Assembly: GCF_000720485.1 (NCBI RefSeq)
Contig: NZ_JOAX01000008.1
Location: 186,001-250,000, forward strand
DNA: 64,000 nt
From: Streptomyces ochraceiscleroticus
GTDB lineage: Bacteria; Actinomycetota; Actinomycetes; Streptomycetales; Streptomycetaceae
Direction of reading: 5' to 3'
Part shown: one piece after another, positions 52,169 through 60,856 of the stretch
Numbering within the stretch: the stretch's first letter is position 1
How the letters are laid out: the number at the start of each line of letters is the position of its first letter
Notes under the pieces: model-generated
The model's input: the letters and a program-made list of their open reading frames with translations, nothing else
Databases searched by the model: none
What the model was told of the DNA's origin: nothing
Made by a program: the position numbers and the translations under genes

Positions 52169-52858
52169 TTGGACGCGCACAGCCCCGCCCTCTCCACGCC
52201 GTTCTCCGCGCTGATCCGGACGGCGTCCAGCGAAGCGCATACCGAGGTGCAGCACACCTCCTTCATGGACGACATGCTCGGCGGCCGCCTCGGCGTCGCC
52301 GCTTACCGCCGCTATACCGAGCAGCTCTGGTTCGTCTACCGCGCCCTGGAGGGGAGTACCGAAGCCCTCGCCCAGGACCCGGTCACGGGCCCCTTCCTGC
52401 GGCCCGAGCTGACCCGCATGCCCGAGCTGGAGCGCGACCTCGCGCACCTGGGCGGCGCCGGCTGGCGCGACGGCATCCGGCCGCTGCCCGCCACGGAGGC
52501 GTACGCGGCACGGATCGCCGAGTGTGCGCGCGAGTGGCCGGCGGGGTACGTCGCCCACCACTACACCCGTTATCTCGGCGACCTCTCCGGCGGCCAGATA
52601 GTCCGCGGCACGGCAGAGAAGGCGTGGGGCTTCGCGCGCAAGGGCGACGGCGTCCGCTTCTACGTCTTCGAGGGGATCGGCAATCCCGCCGCCTTCAAGC
52701 GCGAGTACCGCGCGCTGCTGGACGCGCTGCCCGTGGACGACCTGGAGAAGCAGCGGGTGGTCGAGGAGTGCAGGCGCGCGTACGCGCTGAACGTCGCGGT
52801 GCTGAGCGAACTGTCGGCGGAGTTCGGCGGGGACGGGCGCAGCCCCTTGAGCGCCTGA
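52169..52858 (+). CDS. Heme oxygenase, biliverdin-producing
   Basis: 229 residues from a TTG at 52169 (GGAG before it). The proximal heme ligand is in SSEAHTEVQHTSFM, and YTRYLGDLSGGQIVRG is the distal-helix signature of the HO-1/HmuO family. It opens heme to biliverdin, carbon monoxide and Fe(II), letting the cell use heme as an iron source. The iron box upstream agrees with this role. Confidence 0.94.
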   Translation: MDAHSPALSTPFSALIRTASSEAHTEVQHTSFMDDMLGGRLGVAAYRRYTEQLWFVYRALEGSTEALAQDPVTGPFLRPELTRMPELERDLAHLGGAGWRDGIRPLPATEAYAARIAECAREWPAGYVAHHYTRYLGDLSGGQIVRGTAEKAWGFARKGDGVRFYVFEGIGNPAAFKREYRALLDALPVDDLEKQRVVEECRRAYALNVAVLSELSAEFGGDGRSPLSA

Positions 52859-52882
52859 ACGCGCAGGGCCTAGCCGCACGGC

Positions 52883-53560
52883 TTACCTGAGCTGCCGTAC
52901 CTCGCTCTGTGCGACCCGGCCTCCGAGGTCGATCCAGCCGCCGGGCCGCGGCCGCGTGGCGATCTGCGAGCCGCGGCCCTGCCGGATGTCCAGTGCCCTG
53001 CCCAGCGCGTGCGTGAGCTGCAGGGCCGCGGCCCCGGTCGCCTCGTCCTCGGTGATGTTGTCGTCGCGCCGCGGGAACCCCCGCGCCCGTACCCGCCCCG
53101 CGGGCTCGTCCTCCCACGCCCATGCGTACAGCCAGCCCTCGCCCGGGGGCGGCGCGGGGAGCGCGTCCACCTCGGCGACCGCGGCGTATTGATGCGGAGT
53201 GCGGCCCGTCGCCCACTCTGCGCGCCCCTGTACCCAGGTGAACTCCCCGTCGTGACGCACGGGCGCCTCACCGGCCGGCGGCCGCAGCGTGTCCACCGGC
53301 TCCCCGAGGTGCCGCAGCAGCCAGGCCGTGCCGACCAGCGGGTGCCCGGCGAACGGCAGCCGCAGCGTCGGCGTGTAGATGTCGACCGCGCCGCGACCTG
53401 CGTCGTCGACGAACACCGTTTCGCTGAAGCCCAGTTCACGGGCGAGCGCCTGCCGTTCCCCAAGTCCGGAAAATGCGGACCCGTCCGGTACGACACCGAG
53501 GGGGTTTCCGCCGTCGCCGGCCGGGCCGCAGAACACCCGCAGCACGTGAAGTTCCGTCAT
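52883..53560 (-). CDS. PhzF-family isomerase/epimerase-like protein
   Basis: 225 residues from ATG 53560; ATG 53575 adds five residues. The catalytic Glu lies in ELGFSETVFV, followed by LPFAGHPLVGTAWLL and the phosphate/anion loop DEATGAAALQL. This is shorter than the usual 260-300 residues, so the C-terminal domain is compact. The family catalyses isomerisations or proton shifts on diverse small molecules. It is convergent with the heme oxygenase gene. Confidence 0.88.
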   Translation of the reverse strand: MTELHVLRVFCGPAGDGGNPLGVVPDGSAFSGLGERQALARELGFSETVFVDDAGRGAVDIYTPTLRLPFAGHPLVGTAWLLRHLGEPVDTLRPPAGEAPVRHDGEFTWVQGRAEWATGRTPHQYAAVAEVDALPAPPPGEGWLYAWAWEDEPAGRVRARGFPRRDDNITEDEATGAAALQLTHALGRALDIRQGRGSQIATRPRPGGWIDLGGRVAQSEVRQLR

Positions 53561-53705
53561 GACGGCATTGAACACCGGTGACAGATCAACAGGGCTGCGG
53601 GGTCTTACCTTGGCCGGAGCATTGCCAGGTCATTGCCGGGCATTAGGCGGTCTGTTATGGCTTCGTAGCCGGTGAGAGAGGGATCACTGGACGGGCGGGC
53701 GGGAA

Positions 53706-53741
53706 TCAGGTAAGCCTCGGATAAGTTAGGTCCGCCTTAGT
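53706..53741. promoter_or_regulatory. Tandem iron-box-like elements upstream of efeO
   Basis: Two overlapping iron-box-like sequences, TCAGGTAAGCCTCGG from 53706 and TTAGGTCCGCCTTAG from 53726, lie 33-68 bp before efeO. They are weaker than the box at 52104, but the tandem order is typical of strong DmdR/IdeR control. Confidence 0.7.
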
Positions 53742-53773
53742 TCGCCGTAGTCCGAAAGAAGCATGGAGCCCGT

Positions 53774-54913
53774 ATGCGAGCCCTCCGCTCCGCAACCGCC
53801 GCCGCGATCACCGTGGCCGCCGCACTGACCGCAGCCGCGTGCACGGCCAAGAGCGACGTGGCGGGTGACGCCGGGAAAGCCGGCGCCGTGCAGGTGACCG
53901 CCTCCGACGACGCGTGCAAGGTGTCGAAGAAGGAGTTCCCGGCCGGGCACGTGAAGCTCGCGGTCGAGAACAAGGGCAGCAAGGTCACCGAGGTGTACGT
54001 CTACGCCCCCGGCGACCGCATCGTCACCGAGCGGGAGAACATCGGCCCGGGCACCAGGGCCGCCATCACCGCCGAGGTGAAGGCCGGTTCGTACGAGATC
54101 GCCTGCAAGCCCGGCATGAAGGGCGACGGCATCCGGCAGAAGGTCACCGCGACCGGCAAGGGCGCCGCGGCGAAGCGGGACCCGAAGCTGGACGCGGCGG
54201 TGGCCGAGTACCGCAAGTACGTGCAGCAGCAGGCCGACGAGACGCTGCCGAAGGCGAAGGAGTTCGCCGAGGCCGTCAAGAGCGGTGACCTGGAGGCCGC
54301 GAAGAAGGCGTACGCGCCGTCCCGCATCGGCTGGGAGCGTACCGAGCCGGTCGCGGAGTCCTTCGGCGACATCGACCCCAAGGTCGATGTGCGCGAGGAC
54401 GGCCTGGAGGACGGCCAGAAGTGGACCGGCTGGCACAAGCTGGAGCAGTCCCTGTGGAAGACCAAGAAGATCTCCGGGGACGACAAGAAGCTCGCCGACC
54501 GGCTGATCACCGACCTGAAGGACTGGCAGCAGCGGGTCGGTAAGGCGGAGATCACCCCGACCAGCATGGCCAACGGCGCCAAGGAGCTGCTGGACGAGGT
54601 CTACACCGGCAAGGTCACCGGTGAGGAGGAGCGCTACAGCCACACCGACCTGGTCGACTTCCAGGCCAACGTCGAGGGTGCGCAGAAGGCGTACGAGCTG
54701 CTGAAGCCGGTCGCGAAGAAGAACGACCCGGCGCTGGTCAGGGAGCTGGACCGGCAGTTCGAGGCCATCGGGAAGCAGCTTGACGAGTACCGCGAGGGCG
54801 ACGGCTTCGTCGCGTACGACACCGTCTCCAAGAGCGACCGCAAGACGCTGTCGGACGGCGTCAGCGCGCTGGCCGAGCCGCTGTCGAAGCTCGCCGCCGC
54901 CGTCGCCCAGTAG
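53774..54913 (+). CDS. efeO: Iron uptake protein EfeO, cupredoxin plus M75 domain
   Basis: 379 residues from ATG 53774 with GGAG upstream. A signal sequence ends in LTAAACTAKS, a lipobox-like site, so it is probably a surface lipoprotein. The cupredoxin-like domain (about 35-125) has VTASDDACKVSKKEFPAGHV. The M75 domain follows with the metal-binding HxxE in GWHKLEQSLW. It binds iron outside the cell for EfeU. It heads the efeO-efeB-efeU operon. Confidence 0.95.
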   Translation: MRALRSATAAAITVAAALTAAACTAKSDVAGDAGKAGAVQVTASDDACKVSKKEFPAGHVKLAVENKGSKVTEVYVYAPGDRIVTERENIGPGTRAAITAEVKAGSYEIACKPGMKGDGIRQKVTATGKGAAAKRDPKLDAAVAEYRKYVQQQADETLPKAKEFAEAVKSGDLEAAKKAYAPSRIGWERTEPVAESFGDIDPKVDVREDGLEDGQKWTGWHKLEQSLWKTKKISGDDKKLADRLITDLKDWQQRVGKAEITPTSMANGAKELLDEVYTGKVTGEEERYSHTDLVDFQANVEGAQKAYELLKPVAKKNDPALVRELDRQFEAIGKQLDEYREGDGFVAYDTVSKSDRKTLSDGVSALAEPLSKLAAAVAQ

Positions 54914-54923
54914 GGAGGGCTCC

Positions 54924-56228
54924 ATGGCAGTCGAATCCGAAGACCTGGCGCGGACCGCCGAGGACGGGACGGACGCGGCAGCGCGTACCCCCTCCCGCCG
55001 CGCGCTGATCGGCTGGGGCGGTGCCGGGCTCGCGCTCGGCGCGGTCGCGGCCGGCGGCACCGCCGCGGCGCTGACCGCCGGTGACGACCCCGCGCCGGCC
55101 GCCGACTCCGGCGGTGCCGTGCCCTTCCACGGCGCGCACCAGGCCGGTATCGCCACCGCCGTCCAGGACCGTCTGCACTTCGCCGCGTTCGACGTCACCA
55201 CCGACGACCGGGAAGCGCTGATCGATCTCCTCAAGGAGTGGACGGCCGCCGCCGCGCGGATGACGGCGGGGCGGCCGGTCGGCGAGGGCGCGGTCGGCGG
55301 GCTCGCCGAGGCGCCGCCGGACGACACCGGCGAGGCGCTGGACCTCAAGCCCTCCCGGCTCACCCTGACCTTCGGGATCGGGCCCACGCTCTTCGAGAAG
55401 AAGGGCGAGGACCGCTTCGGGATCAAGGACCGGCGGCCCGAGGCGCTGATCGACCTGCCGAAGTTCCCCGGCGACAACCTGGAGGCGGCCCGCAGCGGCG
55501 GCGACCTGTGCGTCCAGGCGTGCGCCGATGACCCGCAGGTCGCCGTGCACGCGATCCGCAACCTCGCCCGCATCGGCTTCGGCAAGGTCGCCGTGCGCTG
55601 GTCGCAGCTCGGCTTCGGGAAGACCTCCTCCACGACGCCGGACGCGCACACCCCGCGCAACATGTTCGGCTTCAAGGACGGCACCCGGAACATCGCCGGC
55701 AGCGATGGCGCGGCGCTCGACAAGCACGTGTGGGTGGGGGAGCAGGACGAGAAGGGGGCCGGGGGCTGGATGGCCGGCGGCTCGTACCTCGTCGCGCGCC
55801 GCATCCGGATGCACATCGAGACCTGGGACCGCACCTCGCTCAAGGAGCAGGAGGACGTCTTCGGGCGCAGCAAGGGCGAGGGCGCGGCGGTCGGCCGCCA
55901 GAAGGAGTTCGACGCGCCGCACCTGAAGTCGATGCTGCCGACCGCACACGTGCGGCTCGCGCACCCCGACTCCAACAGCGGCATCCGCATCCTGCGCCGC
56001 GGCTACTCCTTCACCGACGGCACGGACGGCCTGGGCCGGCTGGACGCGGGGCTGTTCTTCCTCGCGTACCAGCGGGACGTACGGGACGGCTTCGTGCCGC
56101 TGCAGAAGAACCTGGCGCGCCACGACGCGCTCAACGAATACATCCAGCACGTGGGTTCGGCCGTGTTCGCCGTCCCGCCGGGCGTCCGCGGCAAGGACGA
56201 CTGGTGGGGCCGGGCGCTGTTCGCCTGA
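54924..56228 (+). CDS. efeB: EfeB DyP-type heme peroxidase, Tat-exported
   Basis: 434 residues from ATG 54924 (GGGAGGGCTCC before it). A twin-arginine signal (SRRALIGWGGAGLALG) directs folded export. The DyP signature is in FGFKDGTRNIAG (G-x-x-D-G), and the proximal heme His is in TAHVRLAHPDSN. It oxidises Fe(II) or helps to extract iron from heme before uptake through EfeU. It starts 10 bp after efeO. Confidence 0.95.
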   Translation: MAVESEDLARTAEDGTDAAARTPSRRALIGWGGAGLALGAVAAGGTAAALTAGDDPAPAADSGGAVPFHGAHQAGIATAVQDRLHFAAFDVTTDDREALIDLLKEWTAAAARMTAGRPVGEGAVGGLAEAPPDDTGEALDLKPSRLTLTFGIGPTLFEKKGEDRFGIKDRRPEALIDLPKFPGDNLEAARSGGDLCVQACADDPQVAVHAIRNLARIGFGKVAVRWSQLGFGKTSSTTPDAHTPRNMFGFKDGTRNIAGSDGAALDKHVWVGEQDEKGAGGWMAGGSYLVARRIRMHIETWDRTSLKEQEDVFGRSKGEGAAVGRQKEFDAPHLKSMLPTAHVRLAHPDSNSGIRILRRGYSFTDGTDGLGRLDAGLFFLAYQRDVRDGFVPLQKNLARHDALNEYIQHVGSAVFAVPPGVRGKDDWWGRALFA

Positions 56229-56256
56229 CTTCCGTCGGAAATGAGAGGGAACCGAC

Positions 56257-57252
56257 GTGTTCGGTAACTATCTGATCGGCCTGCGCGAAGGGCTGGAGGC
56301 CAGCCTGGTCGTCTGCATCCTCATCGCGTACCTGGTCAAGACCGACCGCCGTGACGCGCTGAAGCCCATCTGGCTCGGCATCGCGGTCGCCGTCCTGCTC
56401 GCGCTCGGCTTCGGTTGCGTGCTCCAATTCGGGTCGCAGACGCTGACGTTCGAGGCGCAGGAAGCACTCGGCGGGTCGCTGTCCATCGTCGCGGTGGGCC
56501 TGGTGACGTGGATGGTCTTCTGGATGCGGCGCACCGCGCGGCACCTGAAGGCGGAGCTGCACGGCAAGCTGGACGCGGCGCTCGCCATGGGTACCGCCGC
56601 GCTCGTCCTCACCGCGTTCCTCGCGGTGGGCCGCGAGGGCCTGGAGACCGCGTTGTTCGTCTGGGCCGCCGTGCAGGCGAGTTCGGACGGTACGCCCAAG
56701 CCGCTCATCGGCGTGGTGCTCGGTCTGCTCACCGCCGTGCTGCTGGGCTGGCTGTTCTACCGCGGCGCGCTGAAGATCAACCTGGCGAAGTTCTTCACCT
56801 GGACCGGCGGGATGCTTGTCGTGGTCGCCGCCGGCGTCCTCGCGTACGGCGTCCACGACCTGCAGGAGGCCCGCTTCCTCCCGGGCCTGGGCAGCAAGGC
56901 GTTCGACATCAGCGAGCAGGTTCCGGCCGACAGCTGGTACGGCACGCTGCTGAAGGGCGTCTTCAACTTCCAGCCCGACCCGACAGTTGTCCAGGCCGTG
57001 GTCTGGTGCCTCTACCTGATCCCCACGCTCCTCTTCTTCTTCGCCCCCGGTAGGGTGGCGCAGAATCGAGCCACCCCGGCGGCCGCAGAGTCCGCCCCGG
57101 TCGCCCAGAAGGAGCCCGAGCCCCATGACACGCAGGTCGCCGTTCCGGGTGCCCGTCGCGATGATGACCGCGAGCGCAGCACTGCTGACGCTGAGCGGGT
57201 GCATGACGGTGCACGGCGAACGGGAGAAGATCCCGGCGCTGTCGAAGGCTGA
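56257..57252 (+). CDS. efeU: EfeU, FTR1-family iron permease
   Basis: 331 residues. Two REGLE motifs (LREGLEASLVV in helix 1; GREGLETALFV in helix 4) provide the iron-binding glutamates of the FTR1 family. Seven hydrophobic segments fill the first 275 residues, and the hydrophilic C-terminal 55 residues are poorly conserved. The gene runs 128 bp into the next gene in a different frame. Confidence 0.94.
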   Translation: MFGNYLIGLREGLEASLVVCILIAYLVKTDRRDALKPIWLGIAVAVLLALGFGCVLQFGSQTLTFEAQEALGGSLSIVAVGLVTWMVFWMRRTARHLKAELHGKLDAALAMGTAALVLTAFLAVGREGLETALFVWAAVQASSDGTPKPLIGVVLGLLTAVLLGWLFYRGALKINLAKFFTWTGGMLVVVAAGVLAYGVHDLQEARFLPGLGSKAFDISEQVPADSWYGTLLKGVFNFQPDPTVVQAVVWCLYLIPTLLFFFAPGRVAQNRATPAAAESAPVAQKEPEPHDTQVAVPGARRDDDRERSTADAERVHDGARRTGEDPGAVEG

Positions 57253-58096
57253 GGCCGGCAAGGTCCTGAAGCAGTTCGTCGCCGGGTACAACAAGGCCAA
57301 CACGACCTTGGACCCGGCGGTGAACGCCACCTATGAGACCGGCGCGCTGCACGACATCGACGAGGCCATCACCAAGGGCGGCCGCCAGGTCAGCCCGAAC
57401 GGCAACCCGGGCTTCAAACCCCTGGAGCTGAGCGACGCCCGGTTCGCGATACCCAAGCAGGCGGGCTGGCCGAAGTTCTTCGTCGCCGACACGGTCAGCA
57501 ACCGCAACAACGGCCACTGGTTCGTCGCCTTCACCCGCAACGGGATCGGCGAGAAGTGGAAGGCCGCCTACCTCCTGCTGCTGGACGAGGACGAGGTGCC
57601 GGAGTTCGCCACCGACAAGGACGGCCACGCCGAGGTGGTACCGGCCAAGGGCTCCGGCCTGACGGTGGACCCGGGCAAGCTGGGGAAGACGTACGCCAAG
57701 TACCTCAAGACCGGTGAGGGCAACACCTTCGCGCCGGGCGTGGACACCGACGGCTGGCGCGCACAGCGACAGGCCGCGGCCGACCGGCCGGGCCAGCACA
57801 CCGAGACCGTGGACGAGCCGTACAAGGCCCCGGCGATGGCGCTGCGCACGAAGGACGGCGGCGCGCTGGCCTTCTTTGCTACGTACCACTTCCAGCACCG
57901 GACGCTGCCCGCCGGCCACTCCTTCGCGCTCAAGCCGGCGGTGGAGGCGGTGCGCGAGGGGCCGCGGAAGAAGACCAACAAGATGACCTTCACGACCGTG
58001 TCCGAGCAGGTCGTGAAGGTACCGGCCAAGGACGCCGGTGGCGGGGTGGTCTTCCTCAACCGGCAGGGCCGGACGACGGAGGCGAAGGCCGACTAG
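57125..58096 (+). CDS. Lipoprotein of the iron-uptake operon
   Basis: 323 residues from ATG 57125, preceded by AGAAGGAG. A signal sequence ends LLTLSGCMTVH, a clear lipobox. No known domain is recognised; the mature part has beta-rich blocks (WFVAFTRNGIGEKWKAAYLLLLD; GALAFFATYHFQHRTLP). Its 5' end overlaps efeU by 128 bp. Position after EfeOBU suggests an accessory role in iron uptake or wall anchoring. Confidence 0.85.
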   Translation: MTRRSPFRVPVAMMTASAALLTLSGCMTVHGEREKIPALSKAEAGKVLKQFVAGYNKANTTLDPAVNATYETGALHDIDEAITKGGRQVSPNGNPGFKPLELSDARFAIPKQAGWPKFFVADTVSNRNNGHWFVAFTRNGIGEKWKAAYLLLLDEDEVPEFATDKDGHAEVVPAKGSGLTVDPGKLGKTYAKYLKTGEGNTFAPGVDTDGWRAQRQAAADRPGQHTETVDEPYKAPAMALRTKDGGALAFFATYHFQHRTLPAGHSFALKPAVEAVREGPRKKTNKMTFTTVSEQVVKVPAKDAGGGVVFLNRQGRTTEAKAD

Positions 58097-58109
58097 CCCC
58101 GCCCGACGT

Positions 58110-58133
58110 GCGGGCCCGGTCGTCCGGGCCCGC
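58110..58133. terminator. Bidirectional terminator
   Basis: Perfect 10-bp stem GCGGGCCCGG / CCGGGCCCGC with a TCGT loop, in the gap between the convergent lipoprotein and Prim-Pol-like genes. Confidence 0.85.
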
Positions 58134-58880
58134 TCAGCGGCCGATCGGCCAGGCCGCCGACTCGTGCTCGTTGTCCTCGCGCGCGAACGCGGCGCAGGCG
58201 TCGGTCAGCGTCTCCAGGAGGGAGAGCGGGTCCGGCAGCGGGCGCTCCGGGCCGCGCAGCCACCGCACCGGCGGCTGTTCGCCGGGCAGCCGGGAGGGCG
58301 GCAGCAGGACGTAGCTGCCGCGGCAGTGCCAGCGCAGCCCGGGGTGCTCGTCCATGGTCTCGGGGTGGCAGTCCAGCTCGCAGGGCCACCACTCGTCCTC
58401 GTCGTCCGGGGTGCCGCGGGTGGCCGTGAAGAACAGCATCCGGCCTTCCCGGGGTCCCGTGCCGCTCAGCACGACCGGGCCGACCTCCACGCCCTCGGCG
58501 TCCAGCCGCGCCAGCGCGCTGCGGCCCGCTTCGAGGGGAACGTCCAGCACGTCGTGGGCGATGCCGGTGGCGGTGACGAAATTGGCCTGCGGATGTTTTC
58601 GCAGCCACTGGGTGACCTTCTCGCGGTCGGTCGTGGCGACGGTCTGCCAGCCGAACGAGATGGGATGCCGGCCGGGGGTCGGACAGCCGATGCGCTCACA
58701 GGAACAGCCGTAGCCGGAGGGGTGCGCCGCCGGGGCCAGCGGGAAACCCGCGTCGGCCGCTGCCAGCAGCAGGTCCTCGCGGCCGCCCTGGGCCGCGGAT
58801 GATCCCGTGTCCGTATCGACGCCGTCCGAACCGCTCCTCGGCCGGCGCAGCCACTGGGAGAACCTGCTCTTGCGTTCCAT
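58134..58880 (-). CDS. Prim-Pol-domain protein
   Basis: 248 residues from ATG 58880 with GAGGGGATAG upstream. The bifunctional primase/polymerase N-terminal-type pattern is clear: GFPLAPAAHPSGYGCSCERIGCPTPGRHPISFG. Catalytic acidic residues of replicative Prim-Pols are not all evident (AHDVLDVPLEAG gives D-x-D-like V-L-D). It may be a defence, replication or nucleotide-binding protein. Common in Streptomyces as a stand-alone gene. Confidence 0.8.
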   Translation of the reverse strand: MERKSRFSQWLRRPRSGSDGVDTDTGSSAAQGGREDLLLAAADAGFPLAPAAHPSGYGCSCERIGCPTPGRHPISFGWQTVATTDREKVTQWLRKHPQANFVTATGIAHDVLDVPLEAGRSALARLDAEGVEVGPVVLSGTGPREGRMLFFTATRGTPDDEDEWWPCELDCHPETMDEHPGLRWHCRGSYVLLPPSRLPGEQPPVRWLRGPERPLPDPLSLLETLTDACAAFAREDNEHESAAWPIGR

Positions 58881-59087
58881 CTATCCCCTCACTTCGAGCG
58901 GTGGTCTGGGATCAATGCTGCCACCATCCTCCTCCTTGGGTGACCGGAGCGGAGATTCGGGGTGTACGGGACGCGTTGTACGGGGGCGCATCGGCGGCGC
59001 ACAGGGGGCGCAGACGGAGCTCCGCGAGCGCCCGTGCCACCCCGGAAGCGCCGGGTCCGGCCCCCTTGCCCCGGCTCCCTCGTCCGG

Positions 59088-60047
59088 CTACTCCTCGCCC
59101 GATACGGTGCCGCCCCAGGAGGCGTCCCGTGCGGCGCGGTAGACGGCTCCCTGCCGCTTGGTGACCGTACGGCGCTGCAGGCCGTCCTCCGCCGTGCACA
59201 CGTCCAGCAGCACCTGGCCCTTGCGCAGCAGCGGCTTGCGGACGATGCGGGCCGGGGCCGGGCGGGCCTCGACGCGGGTCGCCGCGACATACGCGTACTT
59301 CTCGTCCTCGTACGGCAGCGAGCCGCCCTTGACCTGGCGGTGCAGCGAGGAGCGGTTCACCCGGGCCGCGAAGTGGCACCAGTCCTCGCCCGGGACGATC
59401 GGGCAGGCCGCGCTGTGCGGGCACGGCGCGACGACCCGCAGCCCGGCGGCCACGAGCTGGTCGCGGGCCGCGCGGATGCGTGCGTACCCGTCCGGGGTAC
59501 CCGGCTCGATCAGTACGGCCGTCCGCGCCCGGGCCGCCGCCGCGACGACTGCCTCCCGGTCGGCGCCGGTCAGCTCGCCGAGCACATACGAGACGGTGAC
59601 CAGGTCGGTGTCCTCGGGGACGGTCAGCCCTTCGCCGATCACCTGGCGCTGCCAGCGGATGCCGGGAAGAGTGCCGGCGGCCAGCTCGCGGCCGAGCGCG
59701 AGGGCCGGCTCCGCCCAGTCCAGGACGGTCGTGTGCAGCTTCGGCCAGACATCGGCCGCGGCCCAGGCGGCCGCGCCCGTGCCGCCGCCGATGTCGAGAT
59801 GCGCAGTCGGCTGCCAGTCCGGCAGCCGTTCGCCGGCCGCGGCCAGCGCGGACCGTACGGCTTCGAACGTCGCGGGCATCCTGTACGCGGCGTACGCGGC
59901 GACGTCGGCGCGGTCCCTGAGCACCGGAGCGTCCGTCGGCGTGCGCCCGCGGTAGTTGGCGATCAGCCGCTCGACGGCGGCCGCGGCCTGCTTGGGCGGC
60001 AGCCCGTCGAGGACCCCGGCGAGGGCCCCGCGCAGTTCTTCGTGCAT
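59088..60047 (-). CDS. Rsm22-like SAM methyltransferase
   Basis: 319 residues from ATG 60047. The SAM loop is LDIGGGTGAAAWAA. A cysteine cluster (CPHSAACPIVPGEDWCHF) matches the Rsm22 family, which binds an iron-sulphur cluster and assists mitochondrial or bacterial small-subunit ribosome assembly. The family's bacterial role is little known. ATG chosen at MHEELRGAL; a longer frame upstream lacks support. Confidence 0.87.
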   Translation of the reverse strand: MHEELRGALAGVLDGLPPKQAAAAVERLIANYRGRTPTDAPVLRDRADVAAYAAYRMPATFEAVRSALAAAGERLPDWQPTAHLDIGGGTGAAAWAAADVWPKLHTTVLDWAEPALALGRELAAGTLPGIRWQRQVIGEGLTVPEDTDLVTVSYVLGELTGADREAVVAAAARARTAVLIEPGTPDGYARIRAARDQLVAAGLRVVAPCPHSAACPIVPGEDWCHFAARVNRSSLHRQVKGGSLPYEDEKYAYVAATRVEARPAPARIVRKPLLRKGQVLLDVCTAEDGLQRRTVTKRQGAVYRAARDASWGGTVSGEE

Positions 60048-60122
60048 TCGAGCAATTCTACGGGGCGGTGCCGGGAGCCCGGCCGCGTCCGCGACCGGGC
60101 GCAGGGCCGCCACCGGGCGGGG

Positions 60123-60758
60123 TCACCAGCGCGGCGGCGGGGGCGCCGTGAGCTGGTCGGCGAGGCGGGAGAGGCGGTCGCGGAAGCGGCGGTGGCGGCG
60201 CGGGGCGGGCAGGCTGTTCTCTCCGGCGGCCGCGCTGACCAGGTGCTGCACGGTGTCGAGGTCCAGGTCGGCAGCCCCGGCCACCGCGCCCTCCGTCGAA
60301 ACCGCCGGCCCCGGCACCGTCAGCGCATCGTGCGCCAGCGTCCCCAGATCCCGGTCGCCCGCGTCCAGCGCCAGTACCGTCGCGCCGTTCCGCCGGGCGT
60401 CGTGCACCCGCTCCAGCAGGCAGGGCCCGGGCGCGTCCGGCGCCACGACCAGCAGCGTCTCGCCCCGCCGCGCCGTCTCCAGCCGCCCGAGGCCCACCGA
60501 GAGGTGCGCCGGGACGCCCAGCGGGACGCGGTGCCGCACCAGCGTCGGGGAGAGCTCCGGCAGGCCCGACCACGCGGCCTCGTCGTCGAGGTGCGCCGCC
60601 AGGTGCCAGGGCTCGTACTCCGCGCTGCCGACCAGCAGCAGCCCGCCGCCGTGCGGCGCCACGGACGCGCGCAGCGACCCGGCGAAGCGGCGGGTGGCCT
60701 GGATCCATTCGGTACCGGCGAGGACTTCGCGCAGCAGCGCGACGCGTACGGCATCCAT
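60123..60758 (-). CDS. SIS-like protein of unknown function
   Basis: 211 residues from ATG 60758. A Rossmann-like core (GGLLLVGSAEYEP; TLLVVAPDAPGPCLLERVHDARRNGATVLALD) resembles sugar-isomerase (SIS) folds, with a C-terminal basic helix (RFRDRLSRLADQL). No catalytic residues are certain. Confidence 0.65.
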   Translation of the reverse strand: MDAVRVALLREVLAGTEWIQATRRFAGSLRASVAPHGGGLLLVGSAEYEPWHLAAHLDDEAAWSGLPELSPTLVRHRVPLGVPAHLSVGLGRLETARRGETLLVVAPDAPGPCLLERVHDARRNGATVLALDAGDRDLGTLAHDALTVPGPAVSTEGAVAGAADLDLDTVQHLVSAAAGENSLPAPRRHRRFRDRLSRLADQLTAPPPPRW

Positions 60759-60856
60759 GGCCCCGCATCCTGCCGCGGCACGCGCGCCGCCGGAGCGCCC
60801 TTCGAACGGCGTCACTCGTACGAGTAATGGCTGTTCGGTGGGGTGTCGCGGACCTT

